The translations under genes were made by a program, and so were the position numbers. From contig NZ_LUTV01000002.1 in NCBI RefSeq assembly GCF_001646945.1, forward strand, positions 379,807 to 443,806: a stretch of DNA of 64,000 bases, read 5' to 3'. Origin of the DNA: Endozoicomonas ascidiicola (lineage in GTDB: Bacteria; Pseudomonadota; Gammaproteobacteria; Pseudomonadales; Endozoicomonadaceae). The notes beneath the pieces are model-generated. The model was not told the DNA's origin, did not search any database, and saw only the letters and a program-made list of their open reading frames with translations. This document shows positions 9,698 to 18,729 of this stretch, one piece after another; within the stretch, counting starts at the first letter, position 1, and each line of letters begins with the position of its first letter.

Positions 9698-10297
9698 TTA
9701 CTTCTTCTTGGCAACACTTCTGGCCGGAGCCTTTCTCTTAGGAGCTGCTTTACGAGCTGGCGCCTTTTTCTTAGCGGTTGCCTTACGAGAAGGAGCCTTC
9801 TTAGCAGCCGCCTTACGAGCAGGTGCTTTTTTCTTGGCTGCAGGCTTTCTCTTAGCCGCTACTTTTTTCTTGGCAACTTTCTTTTTAGCTACTGGCTTTT
9901 TCTTAACTACTTTTTTCTTAGCCGTAGCCTTCTTCTTAGTAGCTACCTTCTTTTTAGCAACAGTCTTTCTTTTAGATGCTGTTTTTTTGACGGCAGCTTT
10001 TTTAGCAGTGGTTTTCTTTTTAGCAGTGGCTTTTTTCTTGGCAGCAGCTTTTTTCTTAGCTTCTGCTTTCTTTGCCGCATCTGCTTTCTTTTTAGCACTG
10101 GCTTTTGCTTTCTTCAGCGCTTCACGCGCTTTTTCCAGCTTTTTCTTCAGTGCATCAACTTCTTTTTCCCACTTCTTAACCATGTCGACTTTTCTAACAG
10201 TCTTCTTGGCTGTGGTATTTTTCTTTGCTGTTGCCTTTTTAGCAGGTGCCTTCCTGGCAGTGCTTTTTTTGGCTGCAGTCTTCCTTGTTGCAGGCAT
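9698..10297 (-). CDS. algP: Histone H1-like Lys/Ala-rich protein (AlgP type)
   Basis: A 199-residue protein made almost entirely of Lys, Ala, Arg, Thr and Pro. Residues about 40-85 form a charged helix (KKWEKEVDALKKKLEKAREA), and the rest is a degenerate KKKA/KKAPARKA repeat resembling the eukaryotic H1 tail and Pseudomonas AlgP. Such proteins bind DNA nonspecifically and can alter transcription. The DNA is repetitive, so length variation by slippage between strains is likely. The opposite strand is also open for 202 codons, a by-product of the repeats. The symbol follows the neighbourhood (yheS and rsd/algQ). Confidence 0.85.
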   Translation of the reverse strand: MPATRKTAAKKSTARKAPAKKATAKKNTTAKKTVRKVDMVKKWEKEVDALKKKLEKAREALKKAKASAKKKADAAKKAEAKKKAAAKKKATAKKKTTAKKAAVKKTASKRKTVAKKKVATKKKATAKKKVVKKKPVAKKKVAKKKVAAKRKPAAKKKAPARKAAAKKAPSRKATAKKKAPARKAAPKRKAPARSVAKKK

Positions 10298-10653
10298 GGG
10301 TCGTCCCTCGTTCTGAATTATCCAATCTACTAGTAGTTAGTACATCGTTATAAAAACCGAGCAATTTATACCCAGCTTTAATTCCAACATAGAGTGCTTA
10401 TTCGTCATCTGCAAATTTTTTTTTAGTAATTAAAGTGTTTTTTTACGCGAAATGATTAATTCAGGAAGGAGTAAGATCGCATACAAATTCATTGTTAATA
10501 GAAAAACACTTTATTTAAAGTATATTCTTAACAGCGATAGAAGAGGCAGTAGAAAAAACTCAACAAGAAAAATATTTAATGAAAAATCAAAAAAATAAAC
10601 AAAGCCACAGGCATTTTTACCATGCAGCTTGTTAAAAATGCGCTTAAAGCACT
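10298..10653. other. AT-rich intergenic region between algP-like gene and rsd
   Basis: It should contain the promoter of the H1-like gene. The inverted repeat GCATTTTTA/TAAAAATGC at 10611-10641 lies just past the rsd stop and may end rsd transcription, but there is no T-run after the stem. Nothing else is recognisable. Confidence 0.45.
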
Positions 10654-11121
10654 TTAACCAGACAGTTTTTCTCTGTGAGGCTCATGCAATATCTCTATCA
10701 TGTTATCTTCCAGGCTGAACCGCTCTTCCAATGCTTCTCCAAGTTCTGAAACGGATTCCTGAAGCCTTTGAAGGGAACTGATAGACTCGCAGCTATCATT
10801 AAAGCTCAAACACTTCGAGGTATTTTCTTCTAATCTGGGAATGATATCGAGAACAAACTCACCACTTTTATCTTTATGCTCCAGCGCTTCCTGAATCAGC
10901 TGCTCATACACTTCAAAGTGCCCCGCAGAAACATAATCCACCAGAATCTGACACAGTTCTTTTAATTTGTTTGCTACCGGTCGGTTGTCATCATCAAATT
11001 GATCCATTCCATTTATGGAACAGTAGAGCACAATCAACTCCTGTCGTTCGCTGAGCCAGCGATCAATAATTTCTGATACTCCTCCCCAGCGTTCTTTTGC
11101 CGTTTGGCAACCCTTCAGCAT
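10654..11121 (-). CDS. rsd: Anti-sigma-70 factor Rsd/AlgQ family
   Basis: Rsd binds region 4 of the housekeeping sigma factor in stationary phase and shifts RNA polymerase toward alternative sigmas; AlgQ is the Pseudomonas counterpart. The diagnostic parts are the N-terminal IIDRWLSERQELIVLYCSI, the central LCQILVDYVSAGHFEVYEQL and the C-terminal LSELGEALE-type helix (here VSELGEALEERFSLED). At 155 residues it has full length. AGAGGA precedes the ATG. It is next to the algP-like gene as in pseudomonads. Confidence 0.92.
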   Translation of the reverse strand: MLKGCQTAKERWGGVSEIIDRWLSERQELIVLYCSINGMDQFDDDNRPVANKLKELCQILVDYVSAGHFEVYEQLIQEALEHKDKSGEFVLDIIPRLEENTSKCLSFNDSCESISSLQRLQESVSELGEALEERFSLEDNMIEILHEPHREKLSG

Positions 11122-11443
11122 GATAAACAGTTCCTCTTAACAGTTAGATCTCTTCTGCGTGAACGGGACCACTTAAGTACCTTTAGTAGGTATTTAAAGT
11201 GCTAGGTTATGACACTGGATTTTTTGCGGCAAGGGTTTATTTTTCTCACCATATAAAAAAAACAATTGCAAGTTTTGCGCAATCTGCATGTTTGCTAAGG
11301 AATAGGGCTTATTAGTCTCTGGCAAATTATATTTAATTATTAAAACAGCAGGCTTTAATGATAAAACAGTATTTTAATAGACTGGAAATCCTTTTCCTGA
11401 TCTACAGATAAGCCATTACCACTTACGTTCAATTCAATGAACG
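11122..11443. other. Intergenic region between rsd and gshA
   Basis: It holds the rsd promoter region. An imperfect palindrome (ACTTAAGTACCT/AGGTATTTAAAGT, 11171-11200) could be an operator. No gene or RNA is recognised. Confidence 0.4.
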
Positions 11444-13018
11444 TTAAACTTCCGAAGCCATATATTCCTTAAGGAATTCATCAAAGCTTCTGTCATCACT
11501 ACTTTCTCTGACTAATTGGTCTTCAATGGATCGCCCTGCAATCTCTTCGAAGTAGCTTGTACGTTCAGCGCTCAATTTTTCACTGTAGGTGATATCGGCG
11601 TGCTGTTTAGATAAAGAGAGCATGAACTCCAAATACCCCATATCCCCAGACTGTAATGCACTCAGCACCTTTGCAGATGGCGTTAAGGATACATCCTCAA
11701 GCTTCGTCTGTTCTCCATAGATACTGGCTGCAAACAATGAACTCTCATTGGCTTCATCCAACAATTGAGCGATAGGCAACATCTCTTCCAATAGCTGGGT
11801 TCCCCATTTTTTCATGGAGAGCATCTGACCGGCATTTTGAAGTTCCAAATCTGGACGACGACCTTCCAGCACAACGCGCTTAAAGTTACCCGTAATTTCC
11901 ATGCATTCCGCTTCAAGAATCGGCTTACTAGGTTGGAGCGCACAATAAAGAAGGAAGACATCAAGAAAGTGCGCGTCTTGCTCACTCAATCCAAGAGGTT
12001 CAAACGGGTTGATATCCAGACAACGCACTTCAATATACTCAACACCTTCATTACGAAGAGCGGTAACCGGCTTTTCACCGGAACGAGTAACCCGCTTAGG
12101 GCGAATATTGCTGTAATACTCGTTTTCAATCTGCAACACATTGGTGTTCAGTTGTAGATACTTATCACCCGACTTCAAGCCAATCGTTTCATAAGGCGGA
12201 TAAGGCGTGCGGATGGCTTTGGTCAGACAATCAACGTATTCATCCAGCGTGTTATAGCAAATGCTTAAGGATGACTGCGCATCATTGCTATAACCCATAT
12301 CACTCATACGGAGTGAGGTTGCGTACGGAAGATACAGAGCGTCATCGTCCAGTGCTTCCAACCCGGACTTTTCAACGCCCTCAGCATCATCAGCAAAAAA
12401 GCTTCTGTGCACGACAGGTGAGGCACCAAACAGATACATTAATAGCCAAGAGTAACGGCGGAAGTTTCGAATCATGCCGAAATAACCAACGGACACACGA
12501 TCCGCGTCTTCAACATCTTCGCCTATCACGTCCCAGAACGCTTCAGGCAGTGAAAAGTTATAGTGTATACCCGCGATAGTCTGCATCGGCTTACCATAGC
12601 GATGCCACAAACCTTCCCGGTACACGCTTTTCATGGTGCCAATATTGGAACTGCCATATTGGGCGATAGGAATATTCTCATCACCTTCCAACAAGGGCGG
12701 CATACTGCCAGGCCAAAGCAACTCACCATCAATATTTTGCCAGGTGAATTGATGTAATTGCTGCAAGAAAGTCAGAGTATCATCTACGCGACAATGTACA
12801 GGGGTTATAAACTCAAGCAGTGCTTCGGAGTAATCGGTGGTGATGTAAGGATGGGTCAGCGCCCTGCCAAGGGATTCATTATGAGAGGTTTTGGCAAGAC
12901 GTCCATTAGACGTGACTCTGAGACATTCCCGTTCAATCCCGTGACAAATACCACGAAGCATCGAATTATTAGCATGGGACCGGAGCAGCTCCAGACGATC
13001 CTGATAATCAGTAGCCAA
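11444..13018 (-). CDS. gshA: Glutamate-cysteine ligase
   Basis: GshA joins glutamate and cysteine, the first and rate-limiting step of glutathione synthesis, in the cytoplasm. The 524 residues match the gammaproteobacterial type I enzyme. Recognisable parts are GICHGIERECLRV, the substrate region TTDYSEALLEFITP, NIGTMKSVYREGL and the late EYIEVRCLDINPF. The gene is alone, with a gap of about 430 bases to rsd in front and 250 to tex behind. Confidence 0.96.
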   Translation of the reverse strand: MATDYQDRLELLRSHANNSMLRGICHGIERECLRVTSNGRLAKTSHNESLGRALTHPYITTDYSEALLEFITPVHCRVDDTLTFLQQLHQFTWQNIDGELLWPGSMPPLLEGDENIPIAQYGSSNIGTMKSVYREGLWHRYGKPMQTIAGIHYNFSLPEAFWDVIGEDVEDADRVSVGYFGMIRNFRRYSWLLMYLFGASPVVHRSFFADDAEGVEKSGLEALDDDALYLPYATSLRMSDMGYSNDAQSSLSICYNTLDEYVDCLTKAIRTPYPPYETIGLKSGDKYLQLNTNVLQIENEYYSNIRPKRVTRSGEKPVTALRNEGVEYIEVRCLDINPFEPLGLSEQDAHFLDVFLLYCALQPSKPILEAECMEITGNFKRVVLEGRRPDLELQNAGQMLSMKKWGTQLLEEMLPIAQLLDEANESSLFAASIYGEQTKLEDVSLTPSAKVLSALQSGDMGYLEFMLSLSKQHADITYSEKLSAERTSYFEEIAGRSIEDQLVRESSDDRSFDEFLKEYMASEV

Positions 13019-13194
13019 TGTAAAAATCCAATAATTAGGTCAAGTATCAGTGCGATAATTCCGGGGAGGAGCACGACACCTGAAAGCAGTAATCAGTTTA
13101 GTCTTTGATCACGTTCTTTAAAGAAGTAATGATAACAGCGCCACCCTATAAAATCTTTTACTTCCTACGATCCAATACAAAGAACCCGCTTAGC

Positions 13195-13227
13195 AGAAAG
13201 CCAGACACATCATGCATCTGGCTTTCT
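13195..13227 (-). terminator. Hairpin downstream of tex
   Basis: AGAAAGCCAGA and TCTGGCTTTCT form a perfect 11-bp stem around an 11-base loop. It lies 41 bases past the tex stop. The T-run is weak, so this is a probable terminator. Confidence 0.6.
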
Positions 13228-13267
13228 GTTATTGGTAGCAACTGTCGTTTATATGACCTTCAAGCCA

Positions 13268-15610
13268 TCACTTACGCAACTGCTTTGCATTTGCGAAGAT
13301 ATCCGCAAGAGTTCCACCGGAGTCTTGCTGTTTCTTACCACGGCCAGCAGGCTGACTTGCACCTTGCGGTTTACGCCCTGCAGATTTATCGGACTGAGCC
13401 TTACGAGGTTGCTGACGAGCTTCTGCAACTTGCTCAGCTTTATCAGACATTCTCATAGTCAGACCAATACGCTTACGCGGCACATCCACTTCCATCACTT
13501 TTACTTTGACAATGTCGCCTGCTTTCACCACCTCGGCAGGGTCTTTGACAAAGCTTTCAGACAGCGCAGAGATGTGCACCAGACCATCTTGATGCACGCC
13601 CACATCAACAAACGCACCGAAGTTGGTAACGTTGGTCACGACACCTTCAAGCTCCATGTTTAGCTTGAGGTGACGAATGTCTTCGATACCGTCTTTAAAC
13701 TCAGCCGCTTTGAAGTCAGGACGTGGGTCACGGCCTGGTTTGTCCAGTTCAGCGATGATGTCGGTAACCGTTGGAACACCGAAGGTTTCATCGGTGAAGT
13801 CCGCAGCGTTCAACGTTCTCAGGAAAGCCGAGTCACCAATCAAACCACGAACGTCACGTTGTGAATTTCCGGCGATTCGTTCAACCAGCGGATACGCTTC
13901 CGGGTGAACGGAAGAACTGTCCAGTGGGTTTTCGCCATTCATCACCCGCAGGAAGCCCGCAGCCTGTTCGAAGGTTTTCTCACCGAAGCGGGTCACTTTC
14001 TTCAGATCTTTACGGCTTTTGAACGTACCGTTTGCATCACGATACGCAACAATGTTGTCAGCCAGTGTGCGGTTCAAACCGGATACTCGAGCCAGCAATG
14101 GGCTGGAGGCGGTATTCAAATCAACACCAACGGCGTTTACACAATCCTCAACCACCGCTTCCAAAGAGCGCGACAGATTCGTTTGGCTAACATCGTGCTG
14201 ATACTGACCAACACCAATGGCTTTTGGTTCAATCTTCACCAGCTCCGCCAGCGGATCTTGCAGACGACGGGCGATGGATACTGCGCCACGAATAGAAACA
14301 TCCAAATCCGGGAATTCACGGGAAGCCAGTTCAGAAGCGGAGTAAACCGACGCACCTGCTTCGCTGACTACAATTTTGGTGAGATTCAGTTTTGGATAGC
14401 TGCGCATCAATTCAGCCGCTAGACGATCTGTTTCACGGGAAGCAGTGCCATTACCAATACTTACTAGCTCTACCTGATGGGTCAAACACAGTGTTGCCAG
14501 TGTACCCAGCGCTTCTTTCCACTTCTTCTGTGGTGCGTGTGGATAAATTGTCGTGTATTCCACCAACTTGCCGGTGCCATCCACAACGGCGACTTTTACG
14601 CCAGTTCTCAAACCTGGGTCTAAACCAAGTGTTGGGCGCAAACCAGCCGGTGCCGCCAACATCAAGTCTTTCAGGTTTTTAGCGAAGACTTTGATGGCTT
14701 CTTCTTCAGAGTTTTCGCGAATGCGGGTCATCAGCTCGGTTTCAAGCTGAGACAGTAACTTCACTCGCCATGTCCAGCGAACCACATCTTTTAGCCAATC
14801 GTCACCCGCACGGCCTTTGTGTTCCACTTTCCAGAAATCCGCAACCAGCTTCTCACAAGGGTGAGTAGCGCGGCGATCTTCCGGCTCATCAGCCAGTTTA
14901 ATGCTGGCCTGAAGCACGCCTTCGTTGCGACCACGGAAAATCGCCAGAGCGCGGTGAGAAGGTACACGCTTCAGTGCTTCGTCGTGTTCAAAGTAGTCGC
15001 GGAATTTCGCGCCTTCTTCTTCCTTGCCTTCAACACCACGGCTGCTAAGAATGCCATCGCTCCAGAGCAGGTCACGGAGCTTGCCAAGCAGCTCAGCGTT
15101 TTCACTGAAGCGTTCCATCAGAATGTAGCGAGCGCCTTCCAGTGCCGCCTTCACATCGGCAACGCCTTTCTCTGCATCAACAAATGCAGCAGCTTCTGCT
15201 TCAGGGTCTTTTTCAGGCGTATCGAACAGCATGTCTGCCAAAGGCTCCAAACCTGCCTCACGGGCAATCTGAGCCTTGGTCCGACGCTTAGGCTTGTAAG
15301 GCAGATAAAGATCTTCAAGACGGGTTTTGGTGTCAGCGGAACGAATGTCCTTTTCTAACTCAGGGGTTAGCTTTTCCTGCTCAATAATACTTTTAAGAAT
15401 GGTTTCGCGACGGTCTTCAAGCTCACGAAGGTAACGAAGACGTTCTTCCAGCGTTCTCAGCTGAGTATCGTCCAGACCGCCAGTGACCTCTTTACGATAA
15501 CGGGCAATAAAAGGAACCGTGGACCCATCATCCAAAAGTTGTACCGCACTGGTGACCTGTTCAGGTCTCGCACCTAACTCTTCCGCAATACGCTGAGAGA
15601 TACTCTCCAT
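13268..15610 (-). CDS. tex: Tex family S1-domain RNA-binding protein
   Basis: Tex is a nucleic-acid-binding protein linked to transcription and RNA quality control. Order of parts: N-terminal helical region with [24 protein letters not shown], the YqgF-like nuclease fold around [18 protein letters not shown], helix-hairpin-helix segments near VNTASSPLL-type sequence ([11 protein letters not shown]), and a C-terminal S1 domain ([19 protein letters not shown]). The basic tail ([17 protein letters not shown]) is common in the family. The ATG at 15610 gives [13 protein letters not shown] as in relatives; a TTG 11 codons upstream is unlikely. Confidence 0.95.
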   Translation of the reverse strand: MESISQRIAEELGARPEQVTSAVQLLDDGSTVPFIARYRKEVTGGLDDTQLRTLEERLRYLRELEDRRETILKSIIEQEKLTPELEKDIRSADTKTRLEDLYLPYKPKRRTKAQIAREAGLEPLADMLFDTPEKDPEAEAAAFVDAEKGVADVKAALEGARYILMERFSENAELLGKLRDLLWSDGILSSRGVEGKEEEGAKFRDYFEHDEALKRVPSHRALAIFRGRNEGVLQASIKLADEPEDRRATHPCEKLVADFWKVEHKGRAGDDWLKDVVRWTWRVKLLSQLETELMTRIRENSEEEAIKVFAKNLKDLMLAAPAGLRPTLGLDPGLRTGVKVAVVDGTGKLVEYTTIYPHAPQKKWKEALGTLATLCLTHQVELVSIGNGTASRETDRLAAELMRSYPKLNLTKIVVSEAGASVYSASELASREFPDLDVSIRGAVSIARRLQDPLAELVKIEPKAIGVGQYQHDVSQTNLSRSLEAVVEDCVNAVGVDLNTASSPLLARVSGLNRTLADNIVAYRDANGTFKSRKDLKKVTRFGEKTFEQAAGFLRVMNGENPLDSSSVHPEAYPLVERIAGNSQRDVRGLIGDSAFLRTLNAADFTDETFGVPTVTDIIAELDKPGRDPRPDFKAAEFKDGIEDIRHLKLNMELEGVVTNVTNFGAFVDVGVHQDGLVHISALSESFVKDPAEVVKAGDIVKVKVMEVDVPRKRIGLTMRMSDKAEQVAEARQQPRKAQSDKSAGRKPQGASQPAGRGKKQQDSGGTLADIFANAKQLRK

Positions 15611-15673
15611 TAAATCACACTCATTACCAGTGAAAACGGTCAATTATAACGAAGCCTGCACACCTTGGAAGCA

Positions 15674-15702
15674 TAAAAAAAGGGAAGACAGTGCTTCCCT
15701 TT
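15674..15702 (-). terminator. Intrinsic terminator of pckA
   Basis: On the minus strand AAAGGGAAG/CTTCCCTTT with loop CACTGT is followed by an uninterrupted T-run. It lies 24 bases past the pckA stop. Confidence 0.9.
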
Positions 15703-15725
15703 CATCCGGCATCACAATTGTGATG

Positions 15726-17339
15726 TCAGTCCAGTGACGGACCTGCGGCTACTAGCGCCTTACCTTCATCATTGTCTGTGAACTTCACGAAGTTGGTAAT
15801 GAAGCGATCAGCCAGATCTCGAGCCTTGCGTTCCCACTCAGCTGGATCTTCATAGGTGTCCTGAGGGTTCAGGATACCATCGTCCACACCTTCTACTTGT
15901 TGCGGCACGTGCAAACCAAAGAATGGCAGAGCGTTGGTTTCCGCTTTATCGATAGAGCCATCGAGGATTGCATCAATAATTGCGCGAGTCGCTTTGATGG
16001 AGATGCGTTTGCCAGAACCGTTCCAGCCAGTGTTCACCAGATACGCAGTGGCACCGTTGGCTTCCATCTTCTTCACCAATTCCTGCGCGTAGCGGGTTGG
16101 GTGAAGTGACAGGAACGCCGCACCAAAGCAGGATGAAAACGTTGGTGTTGGCTCAGTAATACCACGCTCGGTTCCTGCCAGTTTGGCAGTGAAACCTGAG
16201 AGGAAGTGGTATTTGGTCTGCTCTGGCGTCAGGCAAGAAACCGGAGGCAGAACACCAAAGGCATCAGCAGTCAGGAAGATCACCTTCTGAGCATGACCGG
16301 CTTTGGAAACAGGCTTAACAATGTTTTCAATGTGATAAAGCGGGTAAGAAACCCGGGTATTCTCGGTTTTGGAGTTATCGTCAAAATCGATTTTACCATC
16401 GGCGCTCACAGAAACGTTTTCCAGCAACGCATCACGGCGGATAGCATGGAAAATCTCCGGCTCATTTTCTTCTCTAAGGTTGATGGTTTTGGCGTAGCAG
16501 CCACCTTCAAAGTTGAAGATACCATCGTCGTCCCAGCCGTGCTCATCATCACCAATCAGTGCGCGTTTTGGATCTGCGGACAGTGTCGTCTTACCGGTAC
16601 CAGAAAGACCGAAGAAAATAGCAGTATCACCATCTTCACCAACGTTGGCAGAGCAATGCATAGAAGCGATGCCACGCAGTGGCAACAGGTAGTTCATAAT
16701 CGAGAACATACCTTTTTTCATTTCGCCGCCGTACCAGGTTCCGCCGATGACCTGAATCCGTTCGGTCAGGTTAAAGGCGACAAAGTTCTCAGAGTTCAGC
16801 CCCTGTTTTTCCCAATTCGGATTGGTGCACTTGGCGCCGTTCATCACGATGAAGTCTGGCTCAAAGCTTTCCAGATCGGCAGCATCTGGGCGAATAAACA
16901 TATTCTTCACAAAGTGCGCCTGCCAGGCCACTTCAGTGACAAAGCGAACACTCAGTCGCGTTTCCGGGTTGGCTCCGCAGAAACCATCAATGACGAATAA
17001 GCGTTTACCAGACAGTTGATTGGTGACCAAACCTTTGAGATCGGCCCAGATTTCTTCGGTAATGGGTTTGTTATCGTTTTTACCTTGATCCGACCACCAG
17101 ATAGTGTCACGAGTGGTGTCGTCTTTTACGATGAACTTATCCTTAGGAGATCGACCGGTGAAGATGCCGGTGTCCACTGAGACCGCCCCCATTTCGGTGA
17201 CAATGCCTTTTTCATACCCTTCCAGCTCTGGCCGGGTTTCTTCCTGAAAAAGTATTTCATAGGAGGGGTTATATACAACTTCCGGGACATCCGTAATCCC
17301 AACTGCAGCCAGGGCTTCCTTTACGTTTACATGGGTCAT
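15726..17339 (-). CDS. pckA: Phosphoenolpyruvate carboxykinase (ATP)
   Basis: PckA converts oxaloacetate and ATP to phosphoenolpyruvate and CO2, the entry to gluconeogenesis. The kinase-1a P-loop is [15 protein letters not shown], followed by the metal site [25 protein letters not shown] and [13 protein letters not shown] are further family blocks. The ATG at 17339 has TTAGGAG 8 bases upstream and gives 537 residues; the frame extends 9 codons further with no support. Its neighbour hslO is on the same strand upstream, as in enterobacteria. Confidence 0.97.
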   Translation of the reverse strand: MTHVNVKEALAAVGITDVPEVVYNPSYEILFQEETRPELEGYEKGIVTEMGAVSVDTGIFTGRSPKDKFIVKDDTTRDTIWWSDQGKNDNKPITEEIWADLKGLVTNQLSGKRLFVIDGFCGANPETRLSVRFVTEVAWQAHFVKNMFIRPDAADLESFEPDFIVMNGAKCTNPNWEKQGLNSENFVAFNLTERIQVIGGTWYGGEMKKGMFSIMNYLLPLRGIASMHCSANVGEDGDTAIFFGLSGTGKTTLSADPKRALIGDDEHGWDDDGIFNFEGGCYAKTINLREENEPEIFHAIRRDALLENVSVSADGKIDFDDNSKTENTRVSYPLYHIENIVKPVSKAGHAQKVIFLTADAFGVLPPVSCLTPEQTKYHFLSGFTAKLAGTERGITEPTPTFSSCFGAAFLSLHPTRYAQELVKKMEANGATAYLVNTGWNGSGKRISIKATRAIIDAILDGSIDKAETNALPFFGLHVPQQVEGVDDGILNPQDTYEDPAEWERKARDLADRFITNFVKFTDNDEGKALVAAGPSLD

Positions 17340-17642
17340 GCAAAGTTCTCCTAAGGCAATACTCAACTTAACGTTTTATGATGTTAAATTATGATAATTC
17401 TTGTGGCGCAGATAATAGGGCATTCGGCTAGTTATTGAAATATGAGTACCAGTGTTTCTGGAGGAAAATCGCCCTTTATTTTGCGCCGATTGTTAATCGA
17501 GCACTAATGACAGTAATCCTTTATAAGGATCGATATTTTGCTGCAGATCAATTTTTCGAAAAACGGTAGAGAGAAATCCACCCGGAATGGTGGCAAAGAG
17601 GCAGGAGCCACAGTGGCATCCTGACTCTCCCATTATAAACTG
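17340..17642. other. Intergenic region between hslO and pckA
   Basis: It should hold the pckA promoter. A stem CAGGA(T)GCCAC/GTGGCTCCTG near 17606-17625, read on the minus strand, may end hslO transcription but has a poor T-run. Nothing else is recognised. Confidence 0.4.
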
Positions 17643-18512
17643 TCAGTGCAGAGGTGTTTTATGGCTGAAGATCGCATCAATATCGTCTTTACCAAAAGCA
17701 TATTGCTGATTACAGAACTGGCAATCCATAGCAACCTGTCCTTCTTCTTCAACAATCGTTTCGACTTCTTTGCGGTCTAAAGTACTGATGATTTTCGCGC
17801 TGCGTTCCCAGGAACAAGTGCAGGCAAACTTAACCGGCTCGTTGTCGAATACCCGAACGGCTTCTTCATGGAACAGACGAACTAATAAAGTCTCATGATC
17901 CAAATCCAGCAACTCTTCAGCCTGAGTAGTTTCTGCCAGAGCCGTCATGCGATTCCAGGATTCAGAGCGGTCTTCTTCAGAAAGCTCAGCACTGGCGGGC
18001 AGAGCCTGCAGTAAAAAGCCTGCAGCCGTTTTGCCATCACAGGCCAGCCAAAGGCGCGTTTTTAACTGAACGGACTGGGTAAAATAATCCTCAAGACTGG
18101 CAGCCAGACTCTCTTTTTCCAGAGGCACAATGCCTTGATATCGTTGACCTTTTACCGGATCGACCGTAATCAGCAGGCTCGCCCTGCCCAGCAAATCCTG
18201 CATGGACGATTCGGTGATACCTTCTTTAAACTGAGCCACTGCACGGAAGGACTTTTGATCGGTACACTCCACCATCAAAAGGGATAACGCCCCTTCGCCA
18301 CGAGCCTGAAGCGTCAAAAGCCCGTCAAATTTCAGGGTTGTACTCAACAACACTGCGGAGGCAATCAACTCTCCCAGAAGCTTACGAATCACGTCCGGAT
18401 AGTCATGGGAGGTCAGCGCAGCCACATAACTTTCATTCAGAGAAACCACTTCTCCACGGATATCCGTGTTTTCAAAAAGGAAACGCTGAACTGCGTTATC
18501 ACTTCTACTCAT
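17643..18512 (-). CDS. hslO: Redox-regulated chaperone Hsp33
   Basis: Hsp33 is switched on by oxidation and heat, when its zinc-binding cysteines form disulfides. The C-terminal redox switch is seen as CTCSWERSAK and CQFCNQQYAFG (CxC and CxxC, four zinc ligands). The N-terminal half has the ELIASAVLLSTTLKFDGLL and GEGALSLLMVECTD blocks. At 289 residues it is complete. It stands alone upstream of pckA on the same strand. Confidence 0.96.
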   Translation of the reverse strand: MSRSDNAVQRFLFENTDIRGEVVSLNESYVAALTSHDYPDVIRKLLGELIASAVLLSTTLKFDGLLTLQARGEGALSLLMVECTDQKSFRAVAQFKEGITESSMQDLLGRASLLITVDPVKGQRYQGIVPLEKESLAASLEDYFTQSVQLKTRLWLACDGKTAAGFLLQALPASAELSEEDRSESWNRMTALAETTQAEELLDLDHETLLVRLFHEEAVRVFDNEPVKFACTCSWERSAKIISTLDRKEVETIVEEEGQVAMDCQFCNQQYAFGKDDIDAIFSHKTPLH

Positions 18513-18729
18513 CAGTCAAATTCCAAAATCGCCACCGTCTATGCTCCAGAATTATGATGCTGTTTGACCATTCACAATGGCAGCAAAAACGATAAATATT
18601 TAATAAAAACAATTGATTATATAACAACCACAGATCTAAATCTTCCTGCTACTTATAGCTTATATATATCAAAATTCACTCAGCTATACTCAGATAATGT
18701 AAAAATAAGCGACTATAGAGAGTACAAGG

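Noticed and set aside
9708-10316. 202-codon open frame opposite the H1-like gene, giving a Phe/Leu/Ala-rich 'membrane' protein
   Set aside because: It is the complement of Lys/Ala repeats on the minus strand, which has the proper start, terminator and family match.
13232-14422. Plus-strand frames over tex (13232-13663, 13904-14422)
   Set aside because: tex is intact on the minus strand through this stretch with its S1 and helix-hairpin-helix parts.
16206-17000. 264-codon frame opposite pckA
   Set aside because: The pckA frame on the other strand is fully conserved over its catalytic blocks; the antisense frame has no recognisable domain or start site.
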